DNA of 64,000 nucleotides from Stichopus chloronotus (GCA_021234535.1 CM037830.1:186001-250000), one strand, 5' to 3'. Positions 1 through 13,600 are shown, counted from the stretch's first letter. Notes: generated from the letters alone by a model not told the origin. A program made the numbers and translations.

Positions 1-575
1 GGCATAGTTAGTTTCTGATGTTGAAGACAATTGACCTTCCCTCAAAATATGCACCACATCATCAATGTGTTTGTCAAATTTTAGCTGGAAATCAGTATGC
101 ACACCTAGCAGCATAGCACAATCAACAATGTTTAATTTACAGTTAACATTTTCTTGAAAAAGATTAAGTCCCTTAGGTGATTCAGTGAACATTACCTTAG
201 TTTCACTGAGATTTAAAACAAGTTTATTCATGACATAACATAAATCTATTCATAGCATCTTGTAAAACATCGATAACTTCGACATTACTTTTGTCTGTGT
301 GTACATCATCAGCATACATATTAACATTAATATTTGACAAAACCTTCTGAGAATCATTGATATGCAATGTGAATAATAGATGCTCTAAAATGCTGCCTTG
401 ATGGATACCTGTGTCAATATTAGCAAAAAGAAGAAACAATATGTTTACATGAAATGAATTGCTGACAATTACAGAGGCAAAGATTCGCACCACAGTACAG
501 CATTCTCTGAATCCAATAGATCTTGGCTTACTAAGTAAAATGATTAATGGTGTTGAATGCCAGTAATATGGAGAT
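1..575 (-). mobile_element. LINE reverse transcriptase remnant
   Basis: The minus strand encodes a decayed non-LTR retrotransposon reverse transcriptase. In order it shows an ILLSKPRSIGF block near 540, a GIHQGSILEHLLF block (canonical GIPQGSILGPLLF), INDSQKVL, and the intact catalytic box MYADD with YADD at 305-316. After a stop and frameshift at about 224 the thumb continues as LGVHTDFQLKFDKHIDDVVH at about 51-115. The order and wording fit the Jockey/CR1/Rex-type LINE group, but I cannot fix the clade. No endonuclease domain, ORF1 or 3' tail lies inside the window, and the element runs off the left edge. Several frame breaks make it a dead copy. Confidence 0.75.
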
Positions 576-1211
576 ACACAACAACAACAACAACAACATT
601 CTTTTTTGCAACCCTCGCTCTTCTTTGTTCCATCATGGACTGATCCAAGAGAGCAGTGCAGCATGAATGCATGTAGGGGGTGGAACTCTGCTTGTTTTTC
701 ACATAAAATATTAAATCGTAAGAGATATGATTTAAATGAATAAATTATTGCCCTCTTCCAAAGGTCTAGATGAAATTGGTAAAACTGATACTGTTCTAAA
801 GTTACCAATTTCATTCAACTCCCCTGACTTAAAACTGGGGCTACATTTGCTTGCTTCCCTTGATCTGCAAATACCTTTGTTCTAATAAAGACACTAATAA
901 TTCTAGTGAGAGAGACACAGTATTGCAATCTTTGCAAATTTGGTAATCCTGCAATTTAAACCATCCAATCCTATGGCTCTCTTACTTGACATTCCATCAA
1001 GTTCCTTTGAAACAAATAATTTCATGACAAATGGTACATGCAATTAGTCATGAACAGAATAATTATTTTGCTTAGCATATTTAAGCCTGCTTGCATGAGA
1101 ATAAGTCTTCATTATGGCATGCGCAACAGACATAAAATAGCTATTAAAATCATCAGCTATTTTCGTTTTTCATCCAGTCTGTTAAGGCCTTTCCTTCTTG
1201 TTTTATGCTGA

Positions 1212-1284
1212 TGGAAAGCCTTCTTACCAGGAGTGATTTCACTGACGGACGGAAAGCTTTCTTACCAGCAGTGATTTCACTGAA
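1212..1284. repeat. Short tandem duplication (~38 bp, 2 copies)
   Basis: Two adjacent near-identical copies share the core CTTACCAG.AGTGATTTCACTGA, first at about 1212-1247 and again at about 1250-1284. It is a local duplication with no coding signal. Confidence 0.6.
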
Positions 1285-1484
1285 GGTAAGCTTCCTTAAA
1301 AAGATATAGTTTTCCAGATATTCCCTTCATTGTCTTGTAAATGTTGTGATCCCAAGAAATCTTTTCACAATTCAAGAGGCTCATTGAGTTGTTTTGTGAA
1401 ATTCACTCAATTTTTCTAAACCGGTCAAGTTTCCTTCACATACTAATGACAAACAGTCAAACTAAAAGGATCCCAAAGTTTTAC

Positions 1485-1745
1485 ATACGTTGGAACATTA
1501 ATGAGTGAGTAACCAACGATTAAATTTGGTTTTTGAAACTTTGTGACCAGACATTTTCACATTAGTACATTCACATGCACACAATCAGAGCAAGTGACGG
1601 TCAAAAATTCGAAAAAATTGACAGTTTTTATATAACTATTGGATGTGAAACTTGATTAATTATGCTAATTGTGAGTATTGTCGTGTGTTTGTATACTTCA
1701 AAATCACCGCACTCTTTACTGATATCAACTCAAAGAGCCCCTTTC
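1485..1745 (-). repeat. Dispersed repeat family X, inverted copy
   Basis: Read on the minus strand, this stretch matches the repeats at about 30190-30745 and 32485-33060. Shared landmarks are TCACATCCAATA, AAACTGTCAATTTTT, GTACTAATGTGAAAA, TGGTCACAA, and CAACTCAAAG.GCCCCTTT at the end. No open frame or terminal repeat was recognised, so it is an unclassified interspersed repeat. Confidence 0.6.
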
Positions 1746-4700
1746 AAGGTATTAGGCCTTGAACTGCTGCTGCCAAGCATCCTGACATTTTGTTTTCCTT
1801 TATAGCTTGTTGTAGTAACCTCTATCCTTTATTAGCTGAATTGCACCATAACTTTAGAGCCCTTCAGATTCTTCAGGAGTTCCATCCCACATTACTAGAC
1901 AGCAAAGAGCCTACCCACCTTACCAAGTAACATGAAGTTAAGGTAAACAGTTTATGTAGGGATATAGGTAATTTCATCCTATGTCACAAAGCCTAGTTGC
2001 TGCTGTTCTCTCATGTGTTGGCCATGCGGTATGTCTGTAGTGACTGGAAGAGAGAAGTACAGCGTAGGTAGTTGCTTAATAGAACCCAACGGCCAGAAAA
2101 ATTATTGACCTACATGACCTTTTAACTGGTACCAATATTCTAATGTATTACTGCAGGATAACTAAAAAATTTCACACGCTTATCGCGCTTTAGATTCCAG
2201 GGGAAAAAAAATTAGCACTAAAACTTTGCTCCTCTAGTATATACACATTTTATGAAAATGGAACGAAGCAAGTACTTTTAACTTTTGCAATCATCTCAAA
2301 CATCCATCTTGACCAAATGACTGGGCTCATGATGTTAGGCCCTAATGCTGGCCATTGACCCCATGCTTTCACACTCGCGCTTCGCATGGTGCACAGAAAG
2401 TACGCCAATGACACTTCTATCCATGTCAATCGGGGAATCACTGGTTGCGCCGCCCCACCTCTGGAATCCTGCAAGCGTAACAAGTTCAGAATAGGACATA
2501 ACAATATTCAGTGACACAGGCTGATGTAGAGGATGGCAAGGCATCCTTGCTAAGGTGTTCTTTTGTTACTAACTCAACAACAGTGGTCATGCCAGTGACT
2601 TGGAGGCCAACTTTTGACATGGTACCTTACACGAACATCATCTGTGTTGATGGAAAACTATTTTTATTTTAAAGACTCAAGGCTTGTGGCTGAAGGAAAA
2701 AGAAAACATGTGCTGTGTGGAGTGTTTGCAATGTTGGGGATTTTGAAAAATTTGGTTGTTGTCAACTGTTCATTTCATGGACTGCTGTGAAGCATCTTTC
2801 CATTCTTTTTGTTTTGAGAGGATTACCAAAAATTTGTAGGGGTGCATAAGTTTAGTTTTGAGCTACACTCGTTTGCGTATGGAGGGAACCTCACATCCAT
2901 CCATTTAGATCATCTCTGGGTCGCCTGCCTGGATCGCGTGGTCTGTATGCATCATGCATATTCCTCACACTAGAGTGTACACAATCTGGAAAAATCTGAC
3001 CTTTACTTAGGTAACGACTAGCACTGCTGGGAAGTTGTGATTGTTTGCTAACAATACTTAAATGTGGAGTACACAGTGGCCGCTGGAGCTGTGTGGTTTT
3101 ATCTACACAATAGACAGGAAACTGGAGTACCTAGCTACTGATTTGGAGGAGGAGGAGTGCTAATACCATCCCTAACTTTCTCCTGCAGGTCTCACTGACC
3201 ATGGCTACCATAATGAGCATGAAAATAAATGTTGGAAAGTAAACTCAACCTTGACCTTTTTTCATTTTGTGTGTTATGCGTCTTTGATCTACATTAGTTT
3301 TATTTCATGGACAGGCTTATTATTGAACAATAAAAATTTATACACAAGGAGCAAGGACAAAATTGGTTTTCTACATTCATGTGTTTAAATTGCCTTTTAA
3401 TTATGTTCACTTTGCCACTACAGGTTAATGGTGTATTTGATTGTAGTCTACAATATATTGTTTCCACTTAGAAGTGAAATATCAGAGCAAATATCACTTG
3501 TTTGTCTATAGGTATGTTTTCTGTACTGCTGGCCTATAAAAATCTGTTGTCGAACAAGTGGCACGTACAACCATGACTTAAAATGTGATATGAATCAAGC
3601 TACATAATTTACAACTACGCCTATTGCATTCAGAATTAACTCTCATAGCACATTTTAATTCTTACATGTTGTTTGTCTGTCACCTATGACTGTAAATTTA
3701 TTACCAGAAAACAAATGTGAAATATCATAATCGGGTGTTGTTGTTTCAGCTATCTGCCTGCATGGTCCCAGTGTTAAGTAGGTTGCATGGCTAGGTTACA
3801 TGCAAAAGTAAATGCATGTTAAGTCTCAACAATATTCCATCCACATGTGTAGGTTGCAAGAGGAAGAATTTGTGCATGCAGGGACAAACAACTATTTTGT
3901 TTTTTTACTTTGGCCTAACATTGATTTAATATATTGATGAAATTACTAGGTAAGCAATAGGCCTATTTGTGTATAGACAAAATCTTTTTTTTAAAATTTT
4001 TATTCATGAAAATGAATAAGCAAGGAGAGAAGGGTGACAAGAAAAGACCACTGATGTGCAATATGTTAATGTACAATTACAGCATAAATCAGTGTAAGAA
4101 GTACATCTGGACAGAGTTTACGATAAGTTTATTTTGAGCTAGAGGCATCGATTTGTCCAATTGAAGCTGCATATTGCAGTCCTGCGATACACAAATAACA
4201 TCTGTTTGTGTACTTAGTGTTTGAAAAAAAAAAGAAGTTTTCTGCAGTGGGGATGTTGAGTTTTTTTCATTTGTAAAAAGGTTAAAACGTAAATCATAAA
4301 CTGAATATTCATTCACTGAAATTCTGTAATACCAACGTGTAAACAATGCAACAAAAGTGCAGTCATTTAAGTCAGCAAAAAACATTTAGCATAAGTTTGA
4401 GGTCAAAAGGATTCTTTTTTTTGTTTGTTCTTTAATTGTAAAAGAAACGTAAATCCTACATTTAGAAATTTTCACTACACTGTTATTGGTAAGTCATAGC
4501 AGTACAATTTCATGGCAAGTGAATAAATAGTCCTACGTGAAATATAAATAATGTGTCTCTCATTTCAATGTAGTCCAATGTCCAGGCAATATTTTTTTAA
4601 TTTTGATTGTAAGTTGCCAACTAGGAAAGCCTCAAGAAAAGTAGCCGCTCATTAAATACCGTCCATCACATTGAACACCAAAGAACATGGGGCACAAAAC

Positions 4701-6830
4701 TTTGGGAAAAAAAGGAAATTTGCGTAAACTTCATAATTAATGCATATGGCCTGTCTTTCCCAGGTTGCTCACTGTTTGAACCTGGTTCACAGAAAATAGA
4801 CAACAATCATGGGAATCCAGCATGGCTGAACAATTTTTAAAAAAAAAAGCGGAAACTTAGACGCAAAAATGAATAAAAGAGAACAATGAAAACAAATGCT
4901 GGGATTAAGCTATTTTGATCATAATTGCCACAGGCCTGTCAACACTGTACTGAGGATATTCACTCACATAGGCAAAATTGTGCAAAAGTTATCCGTCTTG
5001 CAGCCCAGCACAGAGCCCGTAATCCCACAGCAACACTTCAGTGTCAGGGAAGTTTTTTTTTTTTTTGAGCTACTTTCCGTGGAAAGAATCCTGGTTTTAG
5101 GTGCTTCCGAAATTCTACGTACTTTTACGCTCCCCCTTTCACATGTATTGTAAAGCTACAGTACTGTAACTGCAAGATTTTGTCGAAAAGATTTTGTGTC
5201 TCTTCATAACTTTTTCAATACCTTGGTATTTTGCACACACAGCAACTGAGAGACAGACTTAGTGCTTTCCATAGTTCAATGGCTTTTTTCTAAAACACCT
5301 GTATAGTCCAAGAGATGACCTTTGTACCGACTTAATGGCATTTACGCTTACACAAAGATACAGTGGTAAAGCCAACAACGTTTACTTTTGCAATGCAGAT
5401 ATAGACGTTACCATTCGGGATGTGGGAATTGACCCTTTCCCCCTACAGTTTAGTTGGGAAGTTACCATGATTTTCCATGCAGCCAATGTACAGCAGAGTT
5501 TATGCCTCAGTTCAGAGCTTGTATTACACTATGATTTATGCTCAGCCTGGTCCAGTTAGGTACGCCGCATAATGATGTTGCATGCAGCATGTAGTAGGTG
5601 TTCCTTTGCCACGCTACTGGTGCACAGGTTTTAAATATGCGCAGTAATACAGTTATCATATGTAACCATGTGGGCCTGGGTTTATGATATTGTTGTGCTG
5701 AATATTGGACTCAAAGGTAAACTCATTTCTGACATTTTGTAAGTGACACTTTACTCTTCACATGTCAATAAATTTAGAGCTAAATTTGCACACACTTGAA
5801 TAACAGATATGCAAGAAACTCCGACGTCCCAGGGACTTTGTAGGCCCTCCTTCCTCACAGAGGCCAGGTTTCCACCAGTGATATGTATTCCATAACCACT
5901 TTGGCCAAATAGCAGCAGAACATATCTTGTTTATCTCACTAGACTGCAAATTAGGATTTTACCAAAACGTACGTTCCATGGAATACATTTCTAACTTTTT
6001 CTTCTGTTGTTCTTTTTCTTTTTCTTTCACTTGCGCTGTGGCAGCCATTTTTGCTGATAGGCTAAGTAACATAAACGTCAGACTAGACTCAGTACACAAA
6101 CTAGTCATTAAAATTGCCATTTTTCTAAATGTTTACATGTTACACAGTATCATCTCTTTCGCCCAGAACTTAACAAAGGGATTCAGACAGCTCTCTTTTA
6201 AGCGAATTAGATGTGGTTGAACATCTGAATATAGTTGCGAAGAGACTCAGTGACACTCGGCAGGATGTGCGGCAAGGAATATCTCATTACCAACATGTTG
6301 CAGTTTCTACTATGAGCAAACAAGTCTTCCTTTGACAAATTGACCTTTCGTTAACCTAAACACACACCTCTGCCAAACCTGGTGACTGCTTTCCTGATTG
6401 AACAATAGCAGTAGCGCTCAACTAGTAAGCACCAGGTTCATTAACTCTACCAGCACTTTCGTGCTTCAGTGCATTCATATATATGCATTATGCAGAGTGC
6501 ATAATAGGCATTGATCATGTGCTGTGTGGGACGGGAAGTGTCAGCGATCAAGAATGCAAGGATTCCCTAATAAATGTACCATCTGTACATGCTTTCCTTC
6601 TTGAGACATGTGTTCACAAGGGTTTTAGAATTTGACCCATGCTGACCTCAAAAAGCTTGTGAAAGGAGTTCCTATTTTTATCAGATTACTAAAAGAATTT
6701 GTTATTGCGAGTTAATAAGCAGTTTTGTGGTCACAAGTTGTGCAAAATGATCCACAACTTGCAATATTTTCCAGGTCTCTAAAAAATAACAAACCCTGGC
6801 ACTATGGTTCCTTATGTGAAGATTATTTTA
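1746..6830. other. Non-coding stretch, downstream intron sequence
   Basis: No convincing coding exon of the coiled-coil gene or of another gene was found here on either strand. Short open frames, such as those near 2335-2544 and 5335-5559, lack recognisable domains and codon signal. Homopolymer runs (for example poly-T at 5053-5066) are scattered. If the gene model is right, this is the intron 3' of the last visible exon. Confidence 0.5.
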
Positions 6831-7200
6831 ATTGTAGTTATTTAATATTAACCGAACTTAATCCACGATTTATCACATCCCCAAATACTTTGGGCCCCAT
6901 TCTTGGCTTAAGAATGCTGATCAGCCAAAGGCACTCAACTACCAACTGCAATATTTTAACATATAATTAGCGGAAAAACTGTCCCTTTGCAAAATAATTT
7001 ATGGCCAACATGGCCCAGTCTGAATTTGGACCCATAAATGTTGAACACTGCTATGGGTTCACTATCACAATGCTAATTTTTCATGTTGGGATGCAAAACG
7101 TGCAGAAAAGAAATATTTTGCATAAGTTCATAAAATGTCCCATATAGACCCAATAATCCAATCTTCCAAACTTTATAACTTGAGATAACATGTTAGAAAG
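6830..7200 (+). repeat. Dispersed repeat family Y, copy 1
   Basis: This copy shares an ordered series of blocks with 45160-45790 and partly with 9490-9890: GATTTATCACATCCC, TTTGGGCCC, CTGATCAGCCAA, ATGGCC.ACATGGCC, TTTTGCATAA.TTCATAAAAT and CCATATGG. It has no coding capacity and no recognised termini. Confidence 0.55.
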
Positions 7201-7204
7201 CTTT

Positions 7205-7450
7205 TCAGAGTTCACCCTTCCTGTGTCTCATCATGACCTTTGACGTCCACCAGAGAAAGAGGGCACAACTTCTTAATATGGCTGACCTGCATACCATCCA
7301 ACTTTTCCCTGCTGAGTTTGAATATACCCACAGACACACAGATACCCACATCCCCTCACCAACCTGACTGTAAAGGTTCCTTTGCTGATTCAAGGACTTC
7401 AAAAGACAACAGGATTCAATAGTAGAGGGAGACATTACCACTTTTAGCTG
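7205..7450 (+). repeat. Diverged monomers of the TGACCTTTGACC family
   Basis: The sequence contains TGACCTTTGACGTCCACCAG and, just before it, an element like the family's 'TTGAGATA.CATGTT...AAGCTTTTCA' block. It is a degraded member of the tandem family described at 12345 and 31375, in the same orientation. Confidence 0.45.
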
Positions 7451-7547
7451 AGATATCAAGTCCTAACAAGCTCTTCATACACAGAAATTTGCACACACTG
7501 CTAATGAATTTATCAGCCTTCAGTAAGTCAAAGAACAATGAAAATAC

Positions 7548-7646
7548 CTTTGATTGTGAGTCACTCTTTTCAGCGATGTAAAGAGCTTCAGTTTCTGAAA
7601 GCTTTTGTTGAAGATCTTTAAGTGACACAGAGTAATCAAATTTCAT
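7548..7646 (-). CDS. EEA1: EEA1-like exon 16 of window (33 codons)
   Basis: Acceptor TTTCAG|ATGAAA and donor AAG|GTATTT bound a phase 0-0 exon encoding MKFDYSVSLKDLQQKLSETE and more. This is coiled coil with leucines in a/d spacing. It is the most 3' exon found; the rest of the coiled coil and the FYVE domain must lie at lower coordinates outside the window. Confidence 0.85.
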
Positions 7647-10600
7647 CTGAAATGTAATGAAAATATGTGCAAGAGTGAACAAAGTCATGCTGACAAAGGT
7701 ACAGAAAAATTATATGCTACACGACTGACTGCATACCTGATTTCCAGGATGTACTTTATTATCTCCAATGAACATATTAAATTCTGTGCTAATGGTGCCA
7801 AGATGATAATTTCAAAATTATGGTCCCACCTTAAACTGATCCACAAAAAATTGCACAATTACAAATACCATTACCATGTATGTGCGATCTTCCTCACCTC
7901 TTCGTGTTCTTTCTCTAGTGATGTCAAAGTTTCCTGAGACTTGGCAAGTAAAGACTGACATGCTATAAGCTCCTTCTTGTTGCTTGCACATTGGTTTTGC
8001 TCCTCTTTTAATTTCTGCTCTGTTTCCTCAAGTAACTGACTAGTTGCATTTAATCTACTTTGAGTATTTGATAAATCACTGGTTATCTACGAAAGAGCAA
8101 CAACAATTAAAATTATGGTTAGCAGAACTACATCATCATCATATTTCTATCCTTCTAAATTTTTTACTCCTACAACATAATAATGTACTGCAATAATTTC
8201 ATTTTGCCCAACAAACAATGCAGCAAGAAATGCAAGTAACAATTCCTCTGACAGGTTATTAGCTATGAATATTGATCTGTCAAATGTCTGCAACTTGTGC
8301 ATCAATACTTTCTTTACAACTTATTAAATTACACCAATCATCTTAAAGTACATTTTAACGAAAGCAAACTTACAAATTATTGTTCCATGAGAAAGCAAAG
8401 AGTCTGTATTAGAGGACAAATTTTCCTCCATGAAATAACTTTATGTTCCCATGTGATAACGTGCTCATGATCAACATCCCAGTGGATCGTAGTTGTTTTC
8501 CTCGATCACGGTCTCGACACGGTCTCGATCTGACAGTGAGCTTGTCATCAAGGTGGCCTTGATCGTGTTTGTCTTGGTAATGTAGGTCTTGCCCGGTCAA
8601 GTACCTGTTTCGCAAAATCCCTGTTCTGTTCTATACCCCAGATATTCGTAGCCTATATATATATATCTGGTCTCTTTAACAGATCACACCATCAAATACG
8701 GTATAAAATGGAAACTATTACAAAATGCAAAACCCTACACTAACATAACAACATGATATAACCTATGCTTACAAGAAAAATTCTTCCCTCTTTACAGACC
8801 ACAAGATTCATCACTGATCAAGCACTCCAAATTAATGTCCCACTATAGGCACTCAAAAAACACCTGCTACAAAACACCTGCTACAAAACACCTGCTACAA
8901 AACACCTGTTACAAAGGAAATGCAATAATGTCGAATGTTGTAAAAGTGGGCATAACGTTGAAGTCTTTTGGGCAAGGAACCACTCTGTCCTCTATTCTCT
9001 ATAAGGCACATCTGTCCAGGGACAGCGGAGATATCGATCGGCGGGTTGGTCTTGTTCTCTCCACGGGTCTGCTACGACGATGAACCCCAGCTGAATCCTC
9101 AGATGAGAGGTCTGAGACGGGAATTATTCTCCTCAGTCGTTTTTTTTTGTTTGTTTTTGTGAAATTTGTTGACTGTTCCTTTGAGCATTCTTTCTCCCAT
9201 GGGAAGCCTGAAGCAAAGACTGGCAAAGCCAGGCCTACAGTCCTAGGAGCCCACAGAAAAGCATGGAAACAATCCTACCAGTCTAAGAACACATGCAGAA
9301 CATAGGAAACCTATGTGGGAGGAGGTAACCAGACCAAAGGAAATTTAACCCAGGTAAATGAAGGAGAATCCTGGGAACAGAGCCAAAAGGGGTAACAACC
9401 CCCGTAAAACAGCCAGGAAGTTACCTCAGGTGAAGGAGAGAAGGTAAAACCCCTTAAATGGTCAAAGAATGGGAGAGGGGATAGAAGTGGAAAATGAAAA
9501 TGAGAAGCAATGTACAAACAAGAGAACAAGGGCACTGTGGTTCCTTGCAGAGATGTGGTGTAAATTATGAAGTAAAAGGACCATTTTGCATTATTTTGTA
9601 CAATAGCCCAAATGGTCCATTTCTGACAATGAACCCTCACTTTTGTAACAAAAAATCTGTAGAGAAAGAAAGATTTTCATGATCTTATAAAATGGCCCAT
9701 ATGGCCCATTTTGGACAGTGGACCCCAAACATGACAACATTCAGATGGAGCGACTTCCACAGCACTAATGCGACCAAACATCAACAGTGTTAGATACAAT
9801 CTGTAAGCGAAGAAGTATTTTGCAAGATTTAAAAACAGTCCAAGGGCACTATGGTTCCTTGTACTTACTATAAAATGATATGCTGGAGTAATATCAAAGA
9901 AGCCATTTCAATTGATGCAATGAATTGAAGATGGTTCCTACAGTAAACAGCAATATCTCATCCATTTTACATAGCACAAACATCTGTGAATATGTCATTT
10001 AAAGCCCCAAAGAAGGGATTCTGTAAATCATATCTATGCCCTTTTAAAGTCCACCCAGTTCTGACAGCATGCCATGGAGGGGACTGGGGGAGCCTAGGTT
10101 CCACTGGTAATAACACCAACTGACTTATTTTGTTTCATTGTGTCTTGCTCATCTTGAAAAAACTAAACACCATTTACATCAATGCACAAACCACTACCGG
10201 AGCACGAGGAAGAAAACTGATTCAGCCAAAACTAGTCTGGTGCGACCACCTAAAGTACTTCTAACAGCACTGCTGCTTCTACATCTGATCATGAAACTAC
10301 TACCTCAAGCAGTACTTCACTCCATGATTTGCTGGAGGGGGGACTGATGGAACATAAAAGCATCCACAGCATAAAAATGGAGCACAGCAATTTTAGTAAC
10401 CAAAAGTTAATTGCCCACAGCATCCACAAACATTCTAAATGTTCTGTACACTCTTACACAAACTGGAGTCAAAAATGCCAAACATGCTAATGACATTGAA
10501 ACCAATAAAAATGGCAGGGTCATTTACCTAGTATCTAACAACACCTTCCTACCACATTTGAAGGAAATCTGATAATGCACTGAAAAAATATATATTGCCA

Positions 10601-13600
10601 TATTGGGAATTTCACATCAAGTCCTGCCCATTCACTAATATGACATAGGCACAAAAACCAAAAGGGCATATCTACTCAATATTATAAATGTACACACCAA
10701 GTTTGAGAAGAATCAAGCGCCCCATTACTGAATTATCGCACCACATACCTTGCATTCCAACCTTGACATTAAGCCCTACAATCGTGACATTGAGCACCAG
10801 TATGGCATATCTACTCAATATTACACACAAACACACTAAGTTTGAGAAAAATTGAGCACTTCACTATTCATTTGAAGAACCAGATGAAAGAGCAAATTAA
10901 CACGAAAATGTTAACGGAAGTCATATTTTAATACAAATGTTTTTGAAGATATCACATCTTCCTCCTCAGGTAAGTGAAATATACAAAAGTAGCAAGACAA
11001 TATAACATAAGACAAAATAGTATCAGAAATATAACGTCTGACAGGTTTTAGAAAACGCTGAGTGTATAGGATGATCCATGTTGGAACAGTTGGTTATTTA
11101 GAACAGGTTTGAACTTTTTGATATGCTAGGCTTCTGTAATTTTGAGTTCAAAATCTGTATTTCCGGTATCTATGATGGTGAAGTTATTGCTGTTTGCTGT
11201 TCAGCAGTCTATGCACTGAGTGATGTGTTCATGGATAGCTGATTTTCCTGAGAGATGTTCCTTGATCCTAACCCTAACCCTCTCACTGAAACTATTGATA
11301 TTGTATGTGAATATGTCTACCGGAAAGATTCCGTGCCAGAATATCTTAAGGAGATTTTCAAAAAATTGTAACAGATTGCAATTGGGGATACTTTCTCCAC
11401 AAAGGGAAACTGTACTGCCAAATTGATGGTGTAACGATGGGTAGCCCATTGGGACCAACTTTGGCGAACTTTTTTCTGGCTCATTTAGAAAATGATTTCA
11501 TGGTTCGAAGCTATGATTTTGCACCTGCTTTGTATTTAAGAAATGTGGATGACATATTCTGTGTTTTTGACTCTTTGGATCACGTACATAGTTTCCTTGG
11601 GTTCCTAAACCAGTTACATCCAAATTTGAAATTTACCCATGAAACTGGGCCAAACTGTTTAGCTTTCCTTGACACAGAAGTTTGTTTACCTTGTGAACTT
11701 GATTCATCATACAGTTCAACAGTCTATTGTAAGCCAAGTAATACAAATGTAATCCTAAATTTTCATGCCATCTGTCCATGGATATGGAAAACTGGTTTAA
11801 TCAATTGTTTTCTTAATATAGCATATGTTGCATGTAGCAATTGGTCCTTATTCGATGTGGAAGTATCCAAATTAAAAGAAATCTTTTACCATAATGGTTA
11901 TCCTAGTCAGATTTTGGATAACTGTGTAATTCCTCAGTAAGAAGATCAGTCCAGGAATGCATAATCAAGATAAGGAGGATCATGATATTGATTACATGGT
12001 CACCATTCCATTCGCAGGTCACCCATCACTAAACTTTAAAAGATCTTTAACTAATCACTTTAGAAGTATCAATACGAAATGCCATGTGGTTTTCAAAACT
12101 TTCAAAGTTGGTAACTACTTTTCCTTGAAAGATAAGACTCCTAAGACCCTTAAAGCTAATGTCATCTATTCTTTTGAAGGTTATTGTGATAAGAACCAAA
12201 CTTACATTGGTAAGACAAAAAGTCATCTAGCAACCAGGATCAAGGAACATCTCTCAGGAAAATCAGCTATCCATGAACACATCACTCAGTGCATAGACTG
12301 CCGAACAGCAAACAGCAATAACTTCACCATCATATCCTATCTTGAGATATCATGTGGTGACGTCAGATGACCTTGGACCTCCACCAATAACAATACGGTT
12401 CTTCTGCTTGATGAAATGCATTGTCATGCTATGTATTAAAAGTTTTCATGATTTCTACCTTCAGATATTGATTTGGCAAAAGTTTTCAGTGTTTGACTTC
12501 TGATGACCTTTCTTCTAAACCAAAAACAGAAGGCTTCTTCTACTTATGTAATACACACAAATACTAAATATCAAAAGCTTTCATCATTTATATCTTGGTG
12601 TATTGTGTTAGCAAGATTTTCAGTGTTTTGACACATAGTGACCTCAGATGACTGTTGAAATCCAACCAAAAACAATAGGGTCCTTCCTCTCAATGTGACC
12701 AACACAAACACACCAAGTATGAAAAGTATCTGTCATTCCTACCTTGAGATATTGTGTTAATCAAATTTTCAGTGTTTGACCTCTGGTGGCCTCAGATGAC
12801 CTGTGACCTCCACCAAAAACAATAAGGTCTTTCCTTTAAATATGAAAAACCCACATACCATGTATGAAAATATCCCTCATTCCTATCTTGAGATATTGCG
12901 TTCACAATATTTTCAGTGTTTGACCTCTGGTGGCCTCAGATGACCTGTAAGCTCCACCAAAAACAGTAGGGTCTTTCCTTTCAATATGGCCAACCAACAT
13001 GCCAGGTATGAAAAGTATCCCTAATTCTGTTCTTGAGATATTGTGTTAACAAGATTTTCACTTTGACCTCTGGTGAACTCAGATGAACTTTGAATCCAAC
13101 CAAAAACAAAAGCGTTCTTCCACCCAATATCTGGCATCTATGTACCAAGTTTTAGAACTCTCAGTTTGCCTTCTTGAGAATCATGAAAACAACCTGGATG
13201 TCACAAACACATGCAGACACTCAATGCTTTATGGCATATTATAGACAATTCTCTGTATAGGGATCACTGGAATTCCCCTCTCTGGATGAACACATACAGC
13301 ATGTGATTGACAGAAGAGAGGCCAGGCTCCTGGTACCAGCTGACAGATCTCGAAGCATCAGAACTTTCCTGCAGCTACATCAGTTACAAGGTCTGCGTGA
13401 GCGAGGATGTGCGACTGGTACCTACTGAGGTAGAATCCATACACACACATACATCCCTTGGCCTATCACAGTGTGCACTCAGCACACATGCACACACCCA
13501 AACATGCAATTATGACCGCATATGTTTCTCTTTTCATTAAAACAAAAAAGCATTTTTACACTCAGTATACACGTACCATAGCTGAGATGAGTCCAAGGTT

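Larger units (their letters stand above)
10925..12340. mobile_element. Penelope-like element with inverted 3' copy
   Basis: The body (11283-12340, plus) encodes a Penelope-type reverse transcriptase followed by a GIY-YIG endonuclease. To its left, 10925-11266 is a minus-strand copy of the element's 3' end: the last part of the GIY-YIG ORF, its C-terminus and a downstream hammerhead-like motif. About 100 bp (11166-11266) is nearly identical, in inverse orientation, to 12238-12338. Partial or inverted flanking copies of this kind are typical of Penelope-like elements, where they are called pseudo-LTRs. The body stops just after NNFTII, exactly where the inverted copy continues with the missing C-terminus. 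Stops and at least one frameshift make it inactive. Confidence 0.8.

Noticed and set aside
2250..2544. Overlapping minus-strand frames of 69 and 84 codons
   Set aside because: No domain, no repeat match and no splice context could be supported. They are probably chance frames in a slightly GC-richer patch.
5335..5559. 74-codon plus-strand frame
   Set aside because: No recognisable domain and ordinary intron composition.
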